NCBI GenBank assembly: GCA_030848545.1
Contig: JAVDCA010000019.1
Location: 90,476 to 154,475 of the forward strand
DNA: 64,000 bases
Source: Astrobacterium formosum
GTDB lineage: Bacteria > Pseudomonadota > Alphaproteobacteria > Rhizobiales > Xanthobacteraceae
Reading direction: 5' to 3'
The notes under the pieces were generated by a model. That model was not told where the DNA came from. It made no database searches and was given only the letters and a program-made list of their open reading frames with translations. The translations under genes were made by a program, and so were the position numbers. Shown piece by piece: positions 25,862 through 34,919 of this stretch. Position 1 is the stretch's first letter; every line of letters begins with the position of its first letter.

Positions 25862-27712
25862 ATGTCCCGAATCGCGTGGACCGACCCGACGGTGTTCCTC
25901 CTGTCTTTTCGCGCCCGCTTGGCGGCCGGCGCCGCCGTGGTGTTTACTCTCTGGATGGCGCTGGCGACGGTCGCCGCAGCCGATCCCCGCCACGGCATCG
26001 CCATGCACGGCGAGCCGGCCCTGCCGGCGGGGTTTTCCGCCTTCCCCTATGTGAATCCCAACGCGCCCAAGGGCGGCGATCTGGTTCAGGGCGTGCTCGG
26101 CACCTTCGACAGCCTCAACTCCAACATCGTCAAGGGCTCGCGAGCCATCGAGACGCAGGCCTATGTGATCGAGACCCTTTTGACGCGCGGCTATGACGAG
26201 CCGTTCACGCTCTACGGCCTGATCGCCCGTTCCGTCGAGACCGATGCCGAGCGCACTTACGTCACCTTCCATCTCGATCCGCGGGCGCGGTTTTCCGACG
26301 GCGTGCCGGTCACCTCCGACGACGTCGTCTTCTCGTGGCGGCTGCTGCGCGACAAGGGGCGCCCCAACCATCGCACCTATTACGTCAAGGTCGCCCGGGC
26401 GCAGGCGCCGGACCCCCTCACGGTGCGTTTCGATTTTGCCTCCTCCGATGACCGCGAGCTGCCGCTGATCCTCGGCCTGATGCCGATCCTGCCCCGCCAC
26501 GCCGTCGACGAGGCCACGTTCGAGGACACCAGCCTCAAGCCGCCCTTGGGCAGCGGCCCCTATGTGTTCAGCGCCGTCGATCCCGGCCGCAGCGTGACGC
26601 TGACGCGCAACCCCGACTATTGGGGCCGCAACCTTCCCGTCAATCGCGGCCGGTGGAATTTCGACACCCTGCGTTTCGACTTCTACCGAGACAGCAATGC
26701 CGCCTTCGAGGCCTTCAAGAAGGGCCTTTACGACGTACGTGCCGAGCTCGACCCCAGCCGATGGAAAACCGCCTACGACTTTCCCGCCGTACGTGACGGC
26801 CGCGTCCTCCAGGAGGCGCTGCCGAGTGGACTGCCGGCCGGAATGCTCGGATTCGTCTTCAATACCAGACGGGAAGTCTTCGCCGACAAGCGCGTGCGCG
26901 AGGCGATCACGCTGCTGTTCGACTTCGAGTGGATCAACCGTAATTTCTTCTTCGGGCTCTACACGCGCACGGCCGGCTATTTCGACGGTAGCGAATTGTC
27001 GTCGATCGGGCGGCCGGCCGACGCCAAAGAACGCGCCCTGCTCGCGCCTTTCCCCGCCTCGGTGCGCGCCGACGTCCTCGCAGGCACCTACGCGCCACCC
27101 AGGACGGACGGCTCCGGCCGCGATCGGGACGTCCAGCACCGCGCCCTTACTCTGCTCAGGGAGGCGGGTTTCGATCTCGCCGGCACGGAACTCAAGCGCC
27201 GGACGGACGGCCGGCGCCTGACTTTCGAGATCATGGTGATGAGCAAGGACCAGGAGCGGCTCGCCATCGCGTTCGCGCAAAATCTCAATCGGATCGGTAT
27301 CGCGGCACGTATTCGTGTCGTCGACGCGGTGCAGTATGATCAACGGCGAATCAATTTCGATTTCGACATGATCCAGTACCGGTGGGATCAGTCGCTGTCC
27401 CCCGGCAACGAACAGGCCTTCTATTGGGGATCCGCAGCCGCCCACGAGCACGGCAGCCGCAACTATATGGGCGCCGAGAACGAGGCGATCGACGCCGTTA
27501 TCGCGGCGATGTTGAAATCACGCGAACGCTCCGACTTCGTCGCCGCGGTGCGTGCGCTCGACCGCCTGCTGATCTCCGGCCAATACGTGGTGCCGCTCTT
27601 TCACGTTCCGGCGCAATGGGTGGCGCGCTGGACCCATATCGAACGGCCGAGCGTCACGTCGGTGTCGGGCTTCCTTCCGGAGACCTGGTGGCGACGGCCG
27701 GCGGCCCCGTAA
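25862..27712 (+). CDS. Extracellular solute-binding protein, family 5 (oligopeptide/YejA-like)
   Basis: This periplasmic ABC-transporter receptor has 616 residues. A signal peptide ends near residue 39 (WMALATVAAAD). HGIAMHGEPALPAGFSAFPY and YVNPNAPKGGDLVQGVLGTF are typical of YejA-like receptors for oligopeptides or microcin C-type compounds. The SBP_bac_5 domain runs from about 95 to 530 (FHLDPRARFSDGVPVTSDDV; GSGPYVFSAVDPGRSVTLTR). No yejB/E/F permease or ATPase gene is adjacent, so the transporter partners are elsewhere or shared. Confidence 0.92.
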   Translation: MSRIAWTDPTVFLLSFRARLAAGAAVVFTLWMALATVAAADPRHGIAMHGEPALPAGFSAFPYVNPNAPKGGDLVQGVLGTFDSLNSNIVKGSRAIETQAYVIETLLTRGYDEPFTLYGLIARSVETDAERTYVTFHLDPRARFSDGVPVTSDDVVFSWRLLRDKGRPNHRTYYVKVARAQAPDPLTVRFDFASSDDRELPLILGLMPILPRHAVDEATFEDTSLKPPLGSGPYVFSAVDPGRSVTLTRNPDYWGRNLPVNRGRWNFDTLRFDFYRDSNAAFEAFKKGLYDVRAELDPSRWKTAYDFPAVRDGRVLQEALPSGLPAGMLGFVFNTRREVFADKRVREAITLLFDFEWINRNFFFGLYTRTAGYFDGSELSSIGRPADAKERALLAPFPASVRADVLAGTYAPPRTDGSGRDRDVQHRALTLLREAGFDLAGTELKRRTDGRRLTFEIMVMSKDQERLAIAFAQNLNRIGIAARIRVVDAVQYDQRRINFDFDMIQYRWDQSLSPGNEQAFYWGSAAAHEHGSRNYMGAENEAIDAVIAAMLKSRERSDFVAAVRALDRLLISGQYVVPLFHVPAQWVARWTHIERPSVTSVSGFLPETWWRRPAAP

Positions 27713-27791
27713 CGCGGGCCCGCGCCGGCGCGGTTCGTCGTCGTTCGTGATGAAGTGGGCGTGATGCGCTAGACTGCCCGGGGGTTCAAAA

Positions 27792-29333
27792 ATGATTCTC
27801 GGTTCGCCTTCCAACCACCAGATGGCCGCCGCCGGCAGCGCCGGGCGTGCGACCCTCGACGACATGTTCGCGCGCGCGGTGGCGCGCCGACCCGATGCCG
27901 TGGCGTTGATTGATCCGCCCGACCGCGAGGTCCATCTCGGTGGACCGCGCCGCCGCCTGACCTATGCCGAAGCCGACCGCGTCATCACCGCCATCGCGGC
28001 ACGGCTGCAGCGCATGGGGCTGCAGACCGACCAGGTGGTGGCGCTGCAACTGCCGAATACCGTCGAGGCGGTGTTGACCCTGCTCGGTGTCCTGCGCGCC
28101 GGCCTGATCGCCACCCCGATCCCGCTTCTGTGGCGGACCGCCGATGCCGTCGCGGCGCTCTCGCAGGTGGGCGCCCGCGTCCTGATCGCCGGCGGACAGG
28201 TCGCCAATTCCGCCCTGTCGGAACTTGCCATGCATGTGGCGGCTGAGGTCTTCCCCATCCGCTATGTGGCTGGCTATGGCGAGGAACTCCCCGACGGCGT
28301 GGTGTCCCTCAACGACGTGTTCGCAGATGCCTCCGACACCTGCCGGCCCATGGAACGCGAGGGTAATCCAGCCGCCCACGTGGCCGTGATCACCTGGGAC
28401 GTCGGCCCCGACGGCCTGATCCCGGTGGCGCGCAGTCACTATGAGCTCATGTCGACGGCGCTTGCCATCGTCCTCGAGGCGCGCATCGACCAGGAAGCCA
28501 CGCTCCTGTCCGCCATGGCGACGGCCTCGCTCGGCGGCCTCGCCATGTCGCTCCTGCCCTGGCTCGTGGTCGGCGGCACGCTGTCGCTGCACCATCCGTT
28601 CGACGCCGAGGTCTTCGGTGCCCAGTGCGAGGAGACGGCCCACAGCCACGTCTTCGTCCCCGGCCCCCTGGCGGCCCGCCTCGCCGAGACCGGCCTTCTG
28701 AGCCGCCGTCGCGGTCAGAAATCGGTGATCGCCGCCTGGCGCGCGCCCGAGCGACTTGCCGGGAGTCCGCTTTGGACCGACCGGTCCGTCGGACTGGTCG
28801 ACATTCAGACCTTCGGCGAGATCGGCCTCATCGCGGCCCGCCGTAGCGAGAACGGCAAGCCCGCAGCCATTTCCATGGGCCCGGTCAGCGCGCCGCGCGG
28901 CGCTCCCGGCGCCTTCCTGGTCCTGGAACTCGCCCGCACCGGATATGGCAGCCTCGCCATGCGCGGACCGATGGTGCCGCGCTTCGCTTTCCCGCCCGGC
29001 AGCGAGTCCGGGTTCCGTCTCGGTGACGACGGTTTCATCGACACCGGTTATGGCTGCCGGATCGACCGGGATGGCGGTGCCATGACGGTAACGACGCCAC
29101 CGCCCGGCCTGATCAGCGTCGGCGGCTACCGCTTCGCCATCCGCGACCTGCAGGATCTCGCCGCCCGGCTGGAGCCCGGCGGAACGCTCGCCGCCCTGCC
29201 CGACCGGCTCGGCGGCCACCGTCTCGCCGGCAGCGTCCGCGACCGTGACGGTGTCCGCGAGGCGCTCGAACGCCTGGGCGTCAACCCGCTCGTCGCCGGG
29301 GCCTTCCGGGAACGCCGCACGATCGCGGCCTGA
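27792..29333 (+). CDS. AMP-dependent synthetase/ligase homologue with eroded catalytic motifs
   Basis: The 513-residue fold is that of an acyl-CoA synthetase/adenylate-forming enzyme: RLTYAEADRVITAIAARLQR and VVALQLPNTVEAVLTLLGVL near the start, FGEIG at the YGxTE position, and ISVGGYRFAIRDLQD as the hinge-like A8 motif. The nucleotide-gripping loop YTSGTTGxPKGV is replaced by TWDVGPDGLIPVARSH, the TGD aspartate is Tyr in DTGYGCRID, and no A10 lysine is visible before the C-terminus. It therefore looks like a pseudoenzyme, perhaps a binding or regulatory protein. The next gene in the same direction, 144 bp away, encodes a degenerate GGDEF protein. Confidence 0.8.
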   Translation: MILGSPSNHQMAAAGSAGRATLDDMFARAVARRPDAVALIDPPDREVHLGGPRRRLTYAEADRVITAIAARLQRMGLQTDQVVALQLPNTVEAVLTLLGVLRAGLIATPIPLLWRTADAVAALSQVGARVLIAGGQVANSALSELAMHVAAEVFPIRYVAGYGEELPDGVVSLNDVFADASDTCRPMEREGNPAAHVAVITWDVGPDGLIPVARSHYELMSTALAIVLEARIDQEATLLSAMATASLGGLAMSLLPWLVVGGTLSLHHPFDAEVFGAQCEETAHSHVFVPGPLAARLAETGLLSRRRGQKSVIAAWRAPERLAGSPLWTDRSVGLVDIQTFGEIGLIAARRSENGKPAAISMGPVSAPRGAPGAFLVLELARTGYGSLAMRGPMVPRFAFPPGSESGFRLGDDGFIDTGYGCRIDRDGGAMTVTTPPPGLISVGGYRFAIRDLQDLAARLEPGGTLAALPDRLGGHRLAGSVRDRDGVREALERLGVNPLVAGAFRERRTIAA

Positions 29334-29477
29334 TAGGGCCGCCATCGATCGCATTCGAGCGCCGCCATTGACGCCCCGTTAATGAGCACACCCTAAGGTT
29401 TTAAGGGTTTTGACTATTTGGGGATACGGCGGGCGTCCGGCCGAACGGCCTGGGGTGGCCGTGCCGGTGGGGTGGTC

Positions 29478-30752
29478 ATGTCGCTGCAAGGGCCGGTCGT
29501 CGTCATCGCCGACCAGAAGGATGCGGATCTCGTCGCGGCACTCGCCGCCGCAGACGCCTTCCCGGTCGTCGAGGCCTCATGGCGCGACGGCGCCAGCGCC
29601 GCCGCCCGCATCGAGCCGGCGGCAGTCCTGTTGCCCGACCACGTCCTGCCGGACGACGTCCTGCTCCGCGAAAAGCTCGCCCGTGCCGTCGCGGCCATGC
29701 ACGGCCCCTACATGCCGGTGATCGCTCGCATCACGCCCGAGGGCACCGCCCTCGACGACGTCCTGCCGGTCGCCGCCGATGCGCCGGCGGATCGCATCGT
29801 CGAACGCCTCGCGGCCGCCCTGCGGGTGCGCACCCAGCACGCCACCGCTTTGCGCCGGGCCGAGTCGCTCACCGCCGAGGTGGAGGACCTGCCGGCCTTG
29901 CCGGACACCGATCCCCTCGACGATGCCACCGTGGTGGTCGCCGGCCGCGGCCGCTCCTACCCGGCGCTGGCGACGGCATTCGGTGAACGCGTCGGATTAA
30001 TCGGCGCCCTGGCGGTGGAGACCGCCGCCAAGTATCTGGCCAGCCGCGACGTCGACGGCATCATGATCGGCGACGGCTTCGGCTGGCGTGCCGTCGAGAC
30101 TTTTTTGAGCGCGCTCTCCGACGACAGCCGATTCCGGGACTTGCCGGTCGGTGTTCTCGGCGACGTTCCCTCGACCATCGACCGCTCCCGCCTGCCCAAT
30201 CTCGAGCGCCTCGACGGCGAAGCCCCCGCAATGGTCGAGCGCATGTTGCCGCTCGTGCGCCAGCACGCCTTCGAGGCGCGGCTCAGGCGCCAGCTCACCG
30301 CCCTCGACGCCAAGGGGCTGCTCGATTCCCAGACCGGCCTGTTCACCGTGCGGGCTTTCCTGCGCGATCTCGACAAGGCGGTCACCGATACCCGCGAACG
30401 CGGCATCGGCCTGTCCATCGCCCGCTTCAGCTTCCCACCCGAGATCGACCGGCGCGCGAGCCTCGATGCCGCCCGCCTGGTCAGCCGGCTGGTGCGCAGC
30501 GTCGATTTTGCCTGCCGGGCCGGCGACGGCTCGATCCTGCTGGTGTTCTCCGGAACCGGCCTGCGCCACGCCCATGTGGTGGCGCGCCGCATCGCCAGCG
30601 TGCTCAAGCACACCATGCTGCTGTCCGACAACGCCGGCAGCGGCCAGATACGCATCGATCCGGCGGTGACGCTGGCGGCCCTCAAGTCGAACGACACGAT
30701 CGAGTCCCTGCTCGCCCGCGTCTCCGAACCGACACCGGTTGCCGCCGCCTGA
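29478..30752 (+). CDS. Receiver-like protein with degenerate GGDEF domain
   Basis: The 424 residues form two receiver-like alpha/beta segments (about 1-115 and 145-255) without clear phospho-acceptor signatures. A C-terminal GGDEF-like domain (about 280-410) is recognisable from DSQTGLFTVRAFLRDLDKAV, GIGLSIARFSF and VARRIASVLKHT. The GGDEF active-site loop is replaced by AGDGSILLVFS, so cyclic-di-GMP synthesis is not expected. The layout recalls PleD/PopA (REC-REC-GGDEF); PopA also lost catalysis and works as a c-di-GMP receptor, though an inhibitory site cannot be confirmed here. I chose the ATG at 29478 after GGTGGGG. Confidence 0.72.
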   Translation: MSLQGPVVVIADQKDADLVAALAAADAFPVVEASWRDGASAAARIEPAAVLLPDHVLPDDVLLREKLARAVAAMHGPYMPVIARITPEGTALDDVLPVAADAPADRIVERLAAALRVRTQHATALRRAESLTAEVEDLPALPDTDPLDDATVVVAGRGRSYPALATAFGERVGLIGALAVETAAKYLASRDVDGIMIGDGFGWRAVETFLSALSDDSRFRDLPVGVLGDVPSTIDRSRLPNLERLDGEAPAMVERMLPLVRQHAFEARLRRQLTALDAKGLLDSQTGLFTVRAFLRDLDKAVTDTRERGIGLSIARFSFPPEIDRRASLDAARLVSRLVRSVDFACRAGDGSILLVFSGTGLRHAHVVARRIASVLKHTMLLSDNAGSGQIRIDPAVTLAALKSNDTIESLLARVSEPTPVAAA

Positions 30753-30794
30753 TCGCCTGCCTATCTTGCTCCCCGGGCCTCTCGGGAGCTTGCC

Positions 30795-31469
30795 ATGACC
30801 AATGCCGTCCTGCCGGTCACCGTCGTCTCGGACGTGGTCTGCCCCTGGTGCTTCATCGGCAAGCGCCGGCTCGAACGGGCGATCGCGCTCGTCCCCGACA
30901 TTCCGGTCGCGGTCATCTGGCATCCCTATTTTCTCAATCCGTGGATTCCGCCCTCCGGTATCGGCCGCGACGAATATCTCACCACCAAGTTCGGTTCGGT
31001 CGAGCGCTATCACGGGATCGCCGAGCGGGTGGTGGCGGCCGCCGCCGCCGAAGGGCTCGTCTATGCCAAGGACCATATAGCCCGCCAGCCCAATACGACC
31101 GACTGCCACCGCCTGATCCACTGGGCGCAAGTGGAACTCGGCGACGGTGCCGCCATGAAGCAGCGGCTCATGGAACTTTATTTCGCCGAGGGCGCCGACC
31201 TCAGCGACCGGGAGGTTCTCGTCGCGGCCGCCGCCGCATGCGGACTGGACGCCGCGACGGCGCGTGAACGTCTTGCCGGCGACAAGGATGTCGCCTTGAT
31301 CACCCGCCAGGCGCAATCCGCCCAGGACTCCGGCATCAGCGGCGTGCCCTGCTTCATCTTCGGCGAGGTGCTCGCCGTCTCGGGTGCGCAGTCGCCGGAG
31401 TATCTCGCCGATGCCATGACACGGGCGGCGAGCGATCTTGAACGCCGGACGACGCAGCCGGCGCAGTAG
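30795..31469 (+). CDS. DsbA-family oxidoreductase (FrnE-like)
   Basis: This thioredoxin-fold protein of 224 residues has the CPWC active site at residues 16-19 (SDVVCPWCFIGKRRLERAI) and the cis-Pro region GISGVPCFIF at about 180-189. There is no signal peptide, so it acts in the cytoplasm, as FrnE-like polyketide/stress oxidoreductases do. It starts 42 bp after the degenerate GGDEF gene and may be co-transcribed with it. It converges with the YbaK-type gene, with 2 bp between the two stops. Confidence 0.9.
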   Translation: MTNAVLPVTVVSDVVCPWCFIGKRRLERAIALVPDIPVAVIWHPYFLNPWIPPSGIGRDEYLTTKFGSVERYHGIAERVVAAAAAEGLVYAKDHIARQPNTTDCHRLIHWAQVELGDGAAMKQRLMELYFAEGADLSDREVLVAAAAACGLDAATARERLAGDKDVALITRQAQSAQDSGISGVPCFIFGEVLAVSGAQSPEYLADAMTRAASDLERRTTQPAQ

Positions 31470-31471
31470 TT

Positions 31472-31939
31472 TCACCCCACATCCTGGCAGACGTCGACCC
31501 ATTCGGCCTTGGCGAGTTCCGCCATCCGGGTCGGGCTGATCCTGAGCGCGCTGTGGGTCGATCCGGCCGCCGGCACCACCTCGTCATAGGCCTTCAGCGA
31601 CACATCGCAGTAGACGGCGAGCGGCGTCGCGAGCCCGAACGGGCACACGCCGCCGACCGGATGGCCGGTGAGCGCCAGAACCTCGTCGGGACCGAGCATC
31701 GACACCTTGCCGCCGAAGGCCGCCTTGGCCTTGCGATTATCGAGCCGCGCATCGCCGCGGGCGACGACGAGAAACACGCGCTCGCCACAGCGCAGCGACA
31801 GGGTCTTGGCGATCTGTCCCGGCGCGACGCCATGGCCCTGCGCGGCGAGTGTCACCGTGGCGGTGCTCTCGCCCAGTTCGATGATGTCTATGTCGGGCGC
31901 ATGGACGGCGAGGAAGGTGCGGACTGACTCGATGCTCAT
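31472..31939 (-). CDS. YbaK/ProX-type aminoacyl-tRNA deacylase
   Basis: This trans-editing domain protein of 155 residues hydrolyses mischarged tRNAs (Cys-tRNA-Pro or Ala-tRNA-Pro in characterised relatives). Family motifs: GQIAKTLSLRCGERVFLVVA at about 47-66, the conserved Lys in NRKAKAAFG, MLGPDEVLALTGHPVGGVCP at about 87-106, and the C-terminal GSTHSALRISP. I chose the ATG at 31939 (MSIESVRTFL); another ATG 21 bp upstream is possible. It stands alone between convergent and tandem neighbours. Confidence 0.9.
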   Translation of the reverse strand: MSIESVRTFLAVHAPDIDIIELGESTATVTLAAQGHGVAPGQIAKTLSLRCGERVFLVVARGDARLDNRKAKAAFGGKVSMLGPDEVLALTGHPVGGVCPFGLATPLAVYCDVSLKAYDEVVPAAGSTHSALRISPTRMAELAKAEWVDVCQDVG

Positions 31940-31995
31940 GGGGAAATGATTCCAGGACATTGATGGACGAGATATGCCACCGCGGCTCGCCGACG

Positions 31996-32577
31996 TCACG
32001 CCGCCAGCGCGAGCGCCAGCACCAGGATCGCTGCGGCGGCGATCCACGAGCCGGCAATGCGTAACGCCAAGCGCTGCCAATCGCGGTTCAAATGCGCAAT
32101 GGCGGCCGCCAAGGCGGTGGGGATCGCCGTCGCCGCGAGGCCGGTACCGATCAGCATGTGATTGGCCTCGCGCAGCGAGGCGGTCTCGGGCGGCGAGTCG
32201 AGGCCGATGGCGGCACCCGTGACACTCATCAGCGGCCAACCAAGGACCGGCGGCAGCGGTCGTGCCGAGGCCGTCCAGGCGCCCGCCGCCAAAGCCGCCG
32301 TGGTGAGGACGAGTTTCGCCGAGGACGGGCCGGCCGCCCAAGCGATGGCGAGGAGGCCGGCGGCGACACCGAGCCCGAATATGGTCAGGAACGCCGCGCG
32401 TCCCTCCGCCTGCTGTCCGACGAGCAGTCCGACGCCGATCAGCGCCAGGAGATGCGCCGGCACCACGACCGGATGCACAAGGCCACCGGTGAACCTGCCG
32501 CCGAATCCAGGCGCATGCGCGAGCGCCGACGAAACCATTGTCGTGAGCAGCAGGATCGCCAGGCGCAGGGCCATCAT
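31996..32577 (-). CDS. HupE/UreJ-family membrane protein (second copy)
   Basis: This small polytopic membrane protein has 193 residues, a signal-like first segment (AILLLTTMVSSALAHAPGFG) and about five further helices. FTGGLVHPVVVPAHLLALIG corresponds to the HP...H HupE/UreJ signature with altered residues. Its ATG overlaps the stop of the canonical HupE/UreJ gene as ATGA. Family members are linked to nickel or cobalt uptake for hydrogenase or urease, but neither enzyme is in the window. It may pair with its neighbour as a two-subunit carrier. Confidence 0.75.
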   Translation of the reverse strand: MMALRLAILLLTTMVSSALAHAPGFGGRFTGGLVHPVVVPAHLLALIGVGLLVGQQAEGRAAFLTIFGLGVAAGLLAIAWAAGPSSAKLVLTTAALAAGAWTASARPLPPVLGWPLMSVTGAAIGLDSPPETASLREANHMLIGTGLAATAIPTALAAAIAHLNRDWQRLALRIAGSWIAAAAILVLALALAA

Positions 32578-33191
32578 GTCATCGATGCGTGCAGGAAGAC
32601 GAGGCCGGCGACCGCGATGGCGCCTCCCGCGGTGCGCACCGCCAGACGCCCGGCCGGCCAGCGCGCCAACAACCCGAAGGCGATGCCGGCAAGGTGCAGG
32701 GCGCCGGTCGCGACCACAAACCCGAGCGAATAGGCGACCGGATCGGCGCCTGCCGGCAGTTCGGCGCCGTGGGCATGGCCATGGAAGATCGCGAACGCGC
32801 CCACCAGCGCGGCGGCGACGGCGAGGTGCGGACGCGCCGCCAGCGCTACCATCGCGCCGAGCACGACCGCCGAGACCGCAATGCCGATTTCCACATGCGG
32901 CAGTGGCACCCAGAGGATGCCGAGCGCACCGCCGAACGCCATCACGAGCGGAAACACGACCGGCAACTGATAGATCGCGGGCGGCCCCAGAAATGCGCCC
33001 CACAGGCCGACCGCCACCATGGCGGCCACGTGATCGGCCCCGAACAGCGGATGCGCGAGACCGCCTGCGAATCCGCCCATGCCCTGCCCCGTATGGGCGA
33101 GCGCCCATGTGGGCATGCCACATGTGCAGATCCCGACGAGCCCGAAGATGCGGAGGCAACGCAGGGAAACGCTCGGGGGTGAAGCGGACAT
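32574..33191 (-). CDS. HupE/UreJ-family metal permease-like protein (first copy)
   Basis: The 205 residues start with a signal-like segment ending in WALAHTGQG. The HupE/UreJ hallmark FAGGLAHPLFGADHVAAMVA (HPxxGxDH) lies at about 41-60, and a second His motif, IFHGHAHGAELP, at about 139-150. About six helices are predicted. HupE proteins are thought to import nickel. It is coupled by an ATGA overlap to a divergent family member, forming a two-gene operon. Confidence 0.87.
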   Translation of the reverse strand: MSASPPSVSLRCLRIFGLVGICTCGMPTWALAHTGQGMGGFAGGLAHPLFGADHVAAMVAVGLWGAFLGPPAIYQLPVVFPLVMAFGGALGILWVPLPHVEIGIAVSAVVLGAMVALAARPHLAVAAALVGAFAIFHGHAHGAELPAGADPVAYSLGFVVATGALHLAGIAFGLLARWPAGRLAVRTAGGAIAVAGLVFLHASMT

Positions 33192-33519
33192 AGGGTGCCT
33201 CGATCAGCGCCGCACCAGCTTAACACCGTCCAAGGCGTTGTCATGGCGGGTCGAAATGGTTGGCGTTCGCTCATGTCATCAAAGTCCGATCGGGTGTACA
33301 ATGAGGTTACGCTCGGATCGCGTAAGCGGCGCACCCGACCTCGGCCGCCGCGTATGGCGGCCGGCCGCAGGCACACGCTGCCGCCGTTTCGATTGGCCGC
33401 AGTCGCCGTCCGCCTTCCTGTGCGTTGACGTCGGGATTGTCGCGGCTCGCCCCGACGTTCCGCCCGGGCCGAAGGGCCGCGTCACGCCGGCTCCGCCGGC
33501 GCCACCAGGGATGTGCGCC
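33192..33519. other. 328-bp divergent promoter region between the hupE pair and nfeD
   Basis: No convincing protein frame is present. TACAAT at 33297-33302 resembles a -10 box for the rightward nfeD operon, but the matching -35 is weak. An AGGG ribosome-binding site precedes the chosen nfeD start. Nothing else stands out. Confidence 0.5.
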
Positions 33520-34917
33520 ATGTCTGTGCACATTGCGAGAATCCGGCTTTACGCCGCCGCCATCATCGCCGCGATGCTGGCGTGGGCGCCCGTGCCTGCC
33601 TCCGTCCAGGAGGGAACCGGCGGCAGGGCCGTGCTGCTGGACGTCTCCGGCGCCATCGGCCCGGCCACCAGCGAATATGTGGAGGACGGATTCGCCGAGG
33701 CGACCCGCCGCGGCGCACCACTGATCATCCTGCGCATGGACACGCCCGGCGGCCTCGACTCCGCCATGCGTGACATTATCCGTCGCATTCTCGACTCGCC
33801 CATCCCGGTCGTCACCTATGTGGCCCCGAGCGGCGGCCGGGCGGCGAGCGCCGGCACCTATATCCTCTATGCGAGCCACGTGGCCGCCATGGCGCCGAGC
33901 ACGCATCTGGGCGCCGCGACGCCGATCTCGATCGGTGGCGGATTCGGCCGCAGCGACGACAAGCGCGGCGACAAGAAGGACGACAAGGCTCCCGCCAGCG
34001 CGCCCACGAACGCGGCGGAAGCCAAGGCGGTCAATGACGCCGTCGCCTATATCCGCGGCCTCGCCGGCCTGCGCGGCCGCAATGCCGAATGGGCCGAGAA
34101 GGCGGTGCGCGAAGCCGCCACGCTGACGGCGAGCGAGGCCCTCGAGCAGCGGGTGATCAATGTGATCGCCGACGATCTGCCCGATCTCCTGCGGCGGATC
34201 GACGGCCGCACGGTGAAGATCGGCCACGAGGACGTGAAGCTCGCAACCGCAGGACTCGAAATCACGGCGGTCGAACCCGACTGGCGCACCCGCATCTTGG
34301 CAACCATCACCAATCCCAACCTCGCCTACATCCTGCTGCTCGCCGGCTTCTACGGCATTCTGTTCGAATTCATCAGCCCCGGCGCGGTGGCGCCCGGGGT
34401 GATCGGCGGCATCTCCCTGCTGGTCGGGCTCTATGCCCTCAATCTCCTGCCGGTCAATTATGCCGGTTTCGCCCTCCTCCTGCTCGGCATGGCCCTGATG
34501 GTGGCGGAAGTATTCATCGGCTCGTTCGGCATCATCGGCATTGGCGGCGTCATCGCATTCCTGATGGGCTCGCTGCTCCTGTTCCGCGGCGACGTGCCGG
34601 GATTCCAGCTGTCGCTGCCCATCGTGGCCGGGGCCACCATGGGCAGTGCGGCGTTCTTCATGGTCGCCATCGCCGCTGCCTTGCGGGCGCACCGACGGCC
34701 GGTCGTCACCGGCGAGGCGGAGCTCGTCGGTTCAATCGGTCGTGTGCTGTGGTGGGACAACGGCGAAGGCGACGTGCATGCCCACGGCGAACGCTGGCAC
34801 GCCCATTCCACGGCGGCGCTCGTGACCGGCGACCGGGTCCGTATCGTCGAACGGCGCGGACTCAACCTTCTGGTCGAACCCGCAGGCGAACCGATCGCCG
34901 GCGATCCGAGGAGATGA
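33520..34917 (+). CDS. NfeD-family membrane-bound serine protease (ClpP-class)
   Basis: The 465-residue long-form NfeD/STOPP protein has a signal peptide at about 1-28. The ClpP-like protease domain (about 35-225) has [19 protein letters not shown], the candidate nucleophile Ser in [18 protein letters not shown], and a candidate general-base Lys in [12 protein letters not shown]. Four to five membrane helices (about 265-390) and a C-terminal OB-fold (about 400-465) follow. A basic, disordered insert ([14 protein letters not shown]) interrupts the protease domain. It is coupled by an ATGA overlap to the stomatin gene, the standard partnership in which NfeD cleaves stomatin C-termini. Confidence 0.93.
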   Translation: MSVHIARIRLYAAAIIAAMLAWAPVPASVQEGTGGRAVLLDVSGAIGPATSEYVEDGFAEATRRGAPLIILRMDTPGGLDSAMRDIIRRILDSPIPVVTYVAPSGGRAASAGTYILYASHVAAMAPSTHLGAATPISIGGGFGRSDDKRGDKKDDKAPASAPTNAAEAKAVNDAVAYIRGLAGLRGRNAEWAEKAVREAATLTASEALEQRVINVIADDLPDLLRRIDGRTVKIGHEDVKLATAGLEITAVEPDWRTRILATITNPNLAYILLLAGFYGILFEFISPGAVAPGVIGGISLLVGLYALNLLPVNYAGFALLLLGMALMVAEVFIGSFGIIGIGGVIAFLMGSLLLFRGDVPGFQLSLPIVAGATMGSAAFFMVAIAAALRAHRRPVVTGEAELVGSIGRVLWWDNGEGDVHAHGERWHAHSTAALVTGDRVRIVERRGLNLLVEPAGEPIAGDPRR

Positions 34918-34919
34918 TC

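Noticed and set aside
31996..33191. HupE/UreJ pair as evidence for a hydrogenase or urease cluster
   Set aside because: No hup, hyp or ure gene occurs anywhere in the window, so only the family name supports the link.
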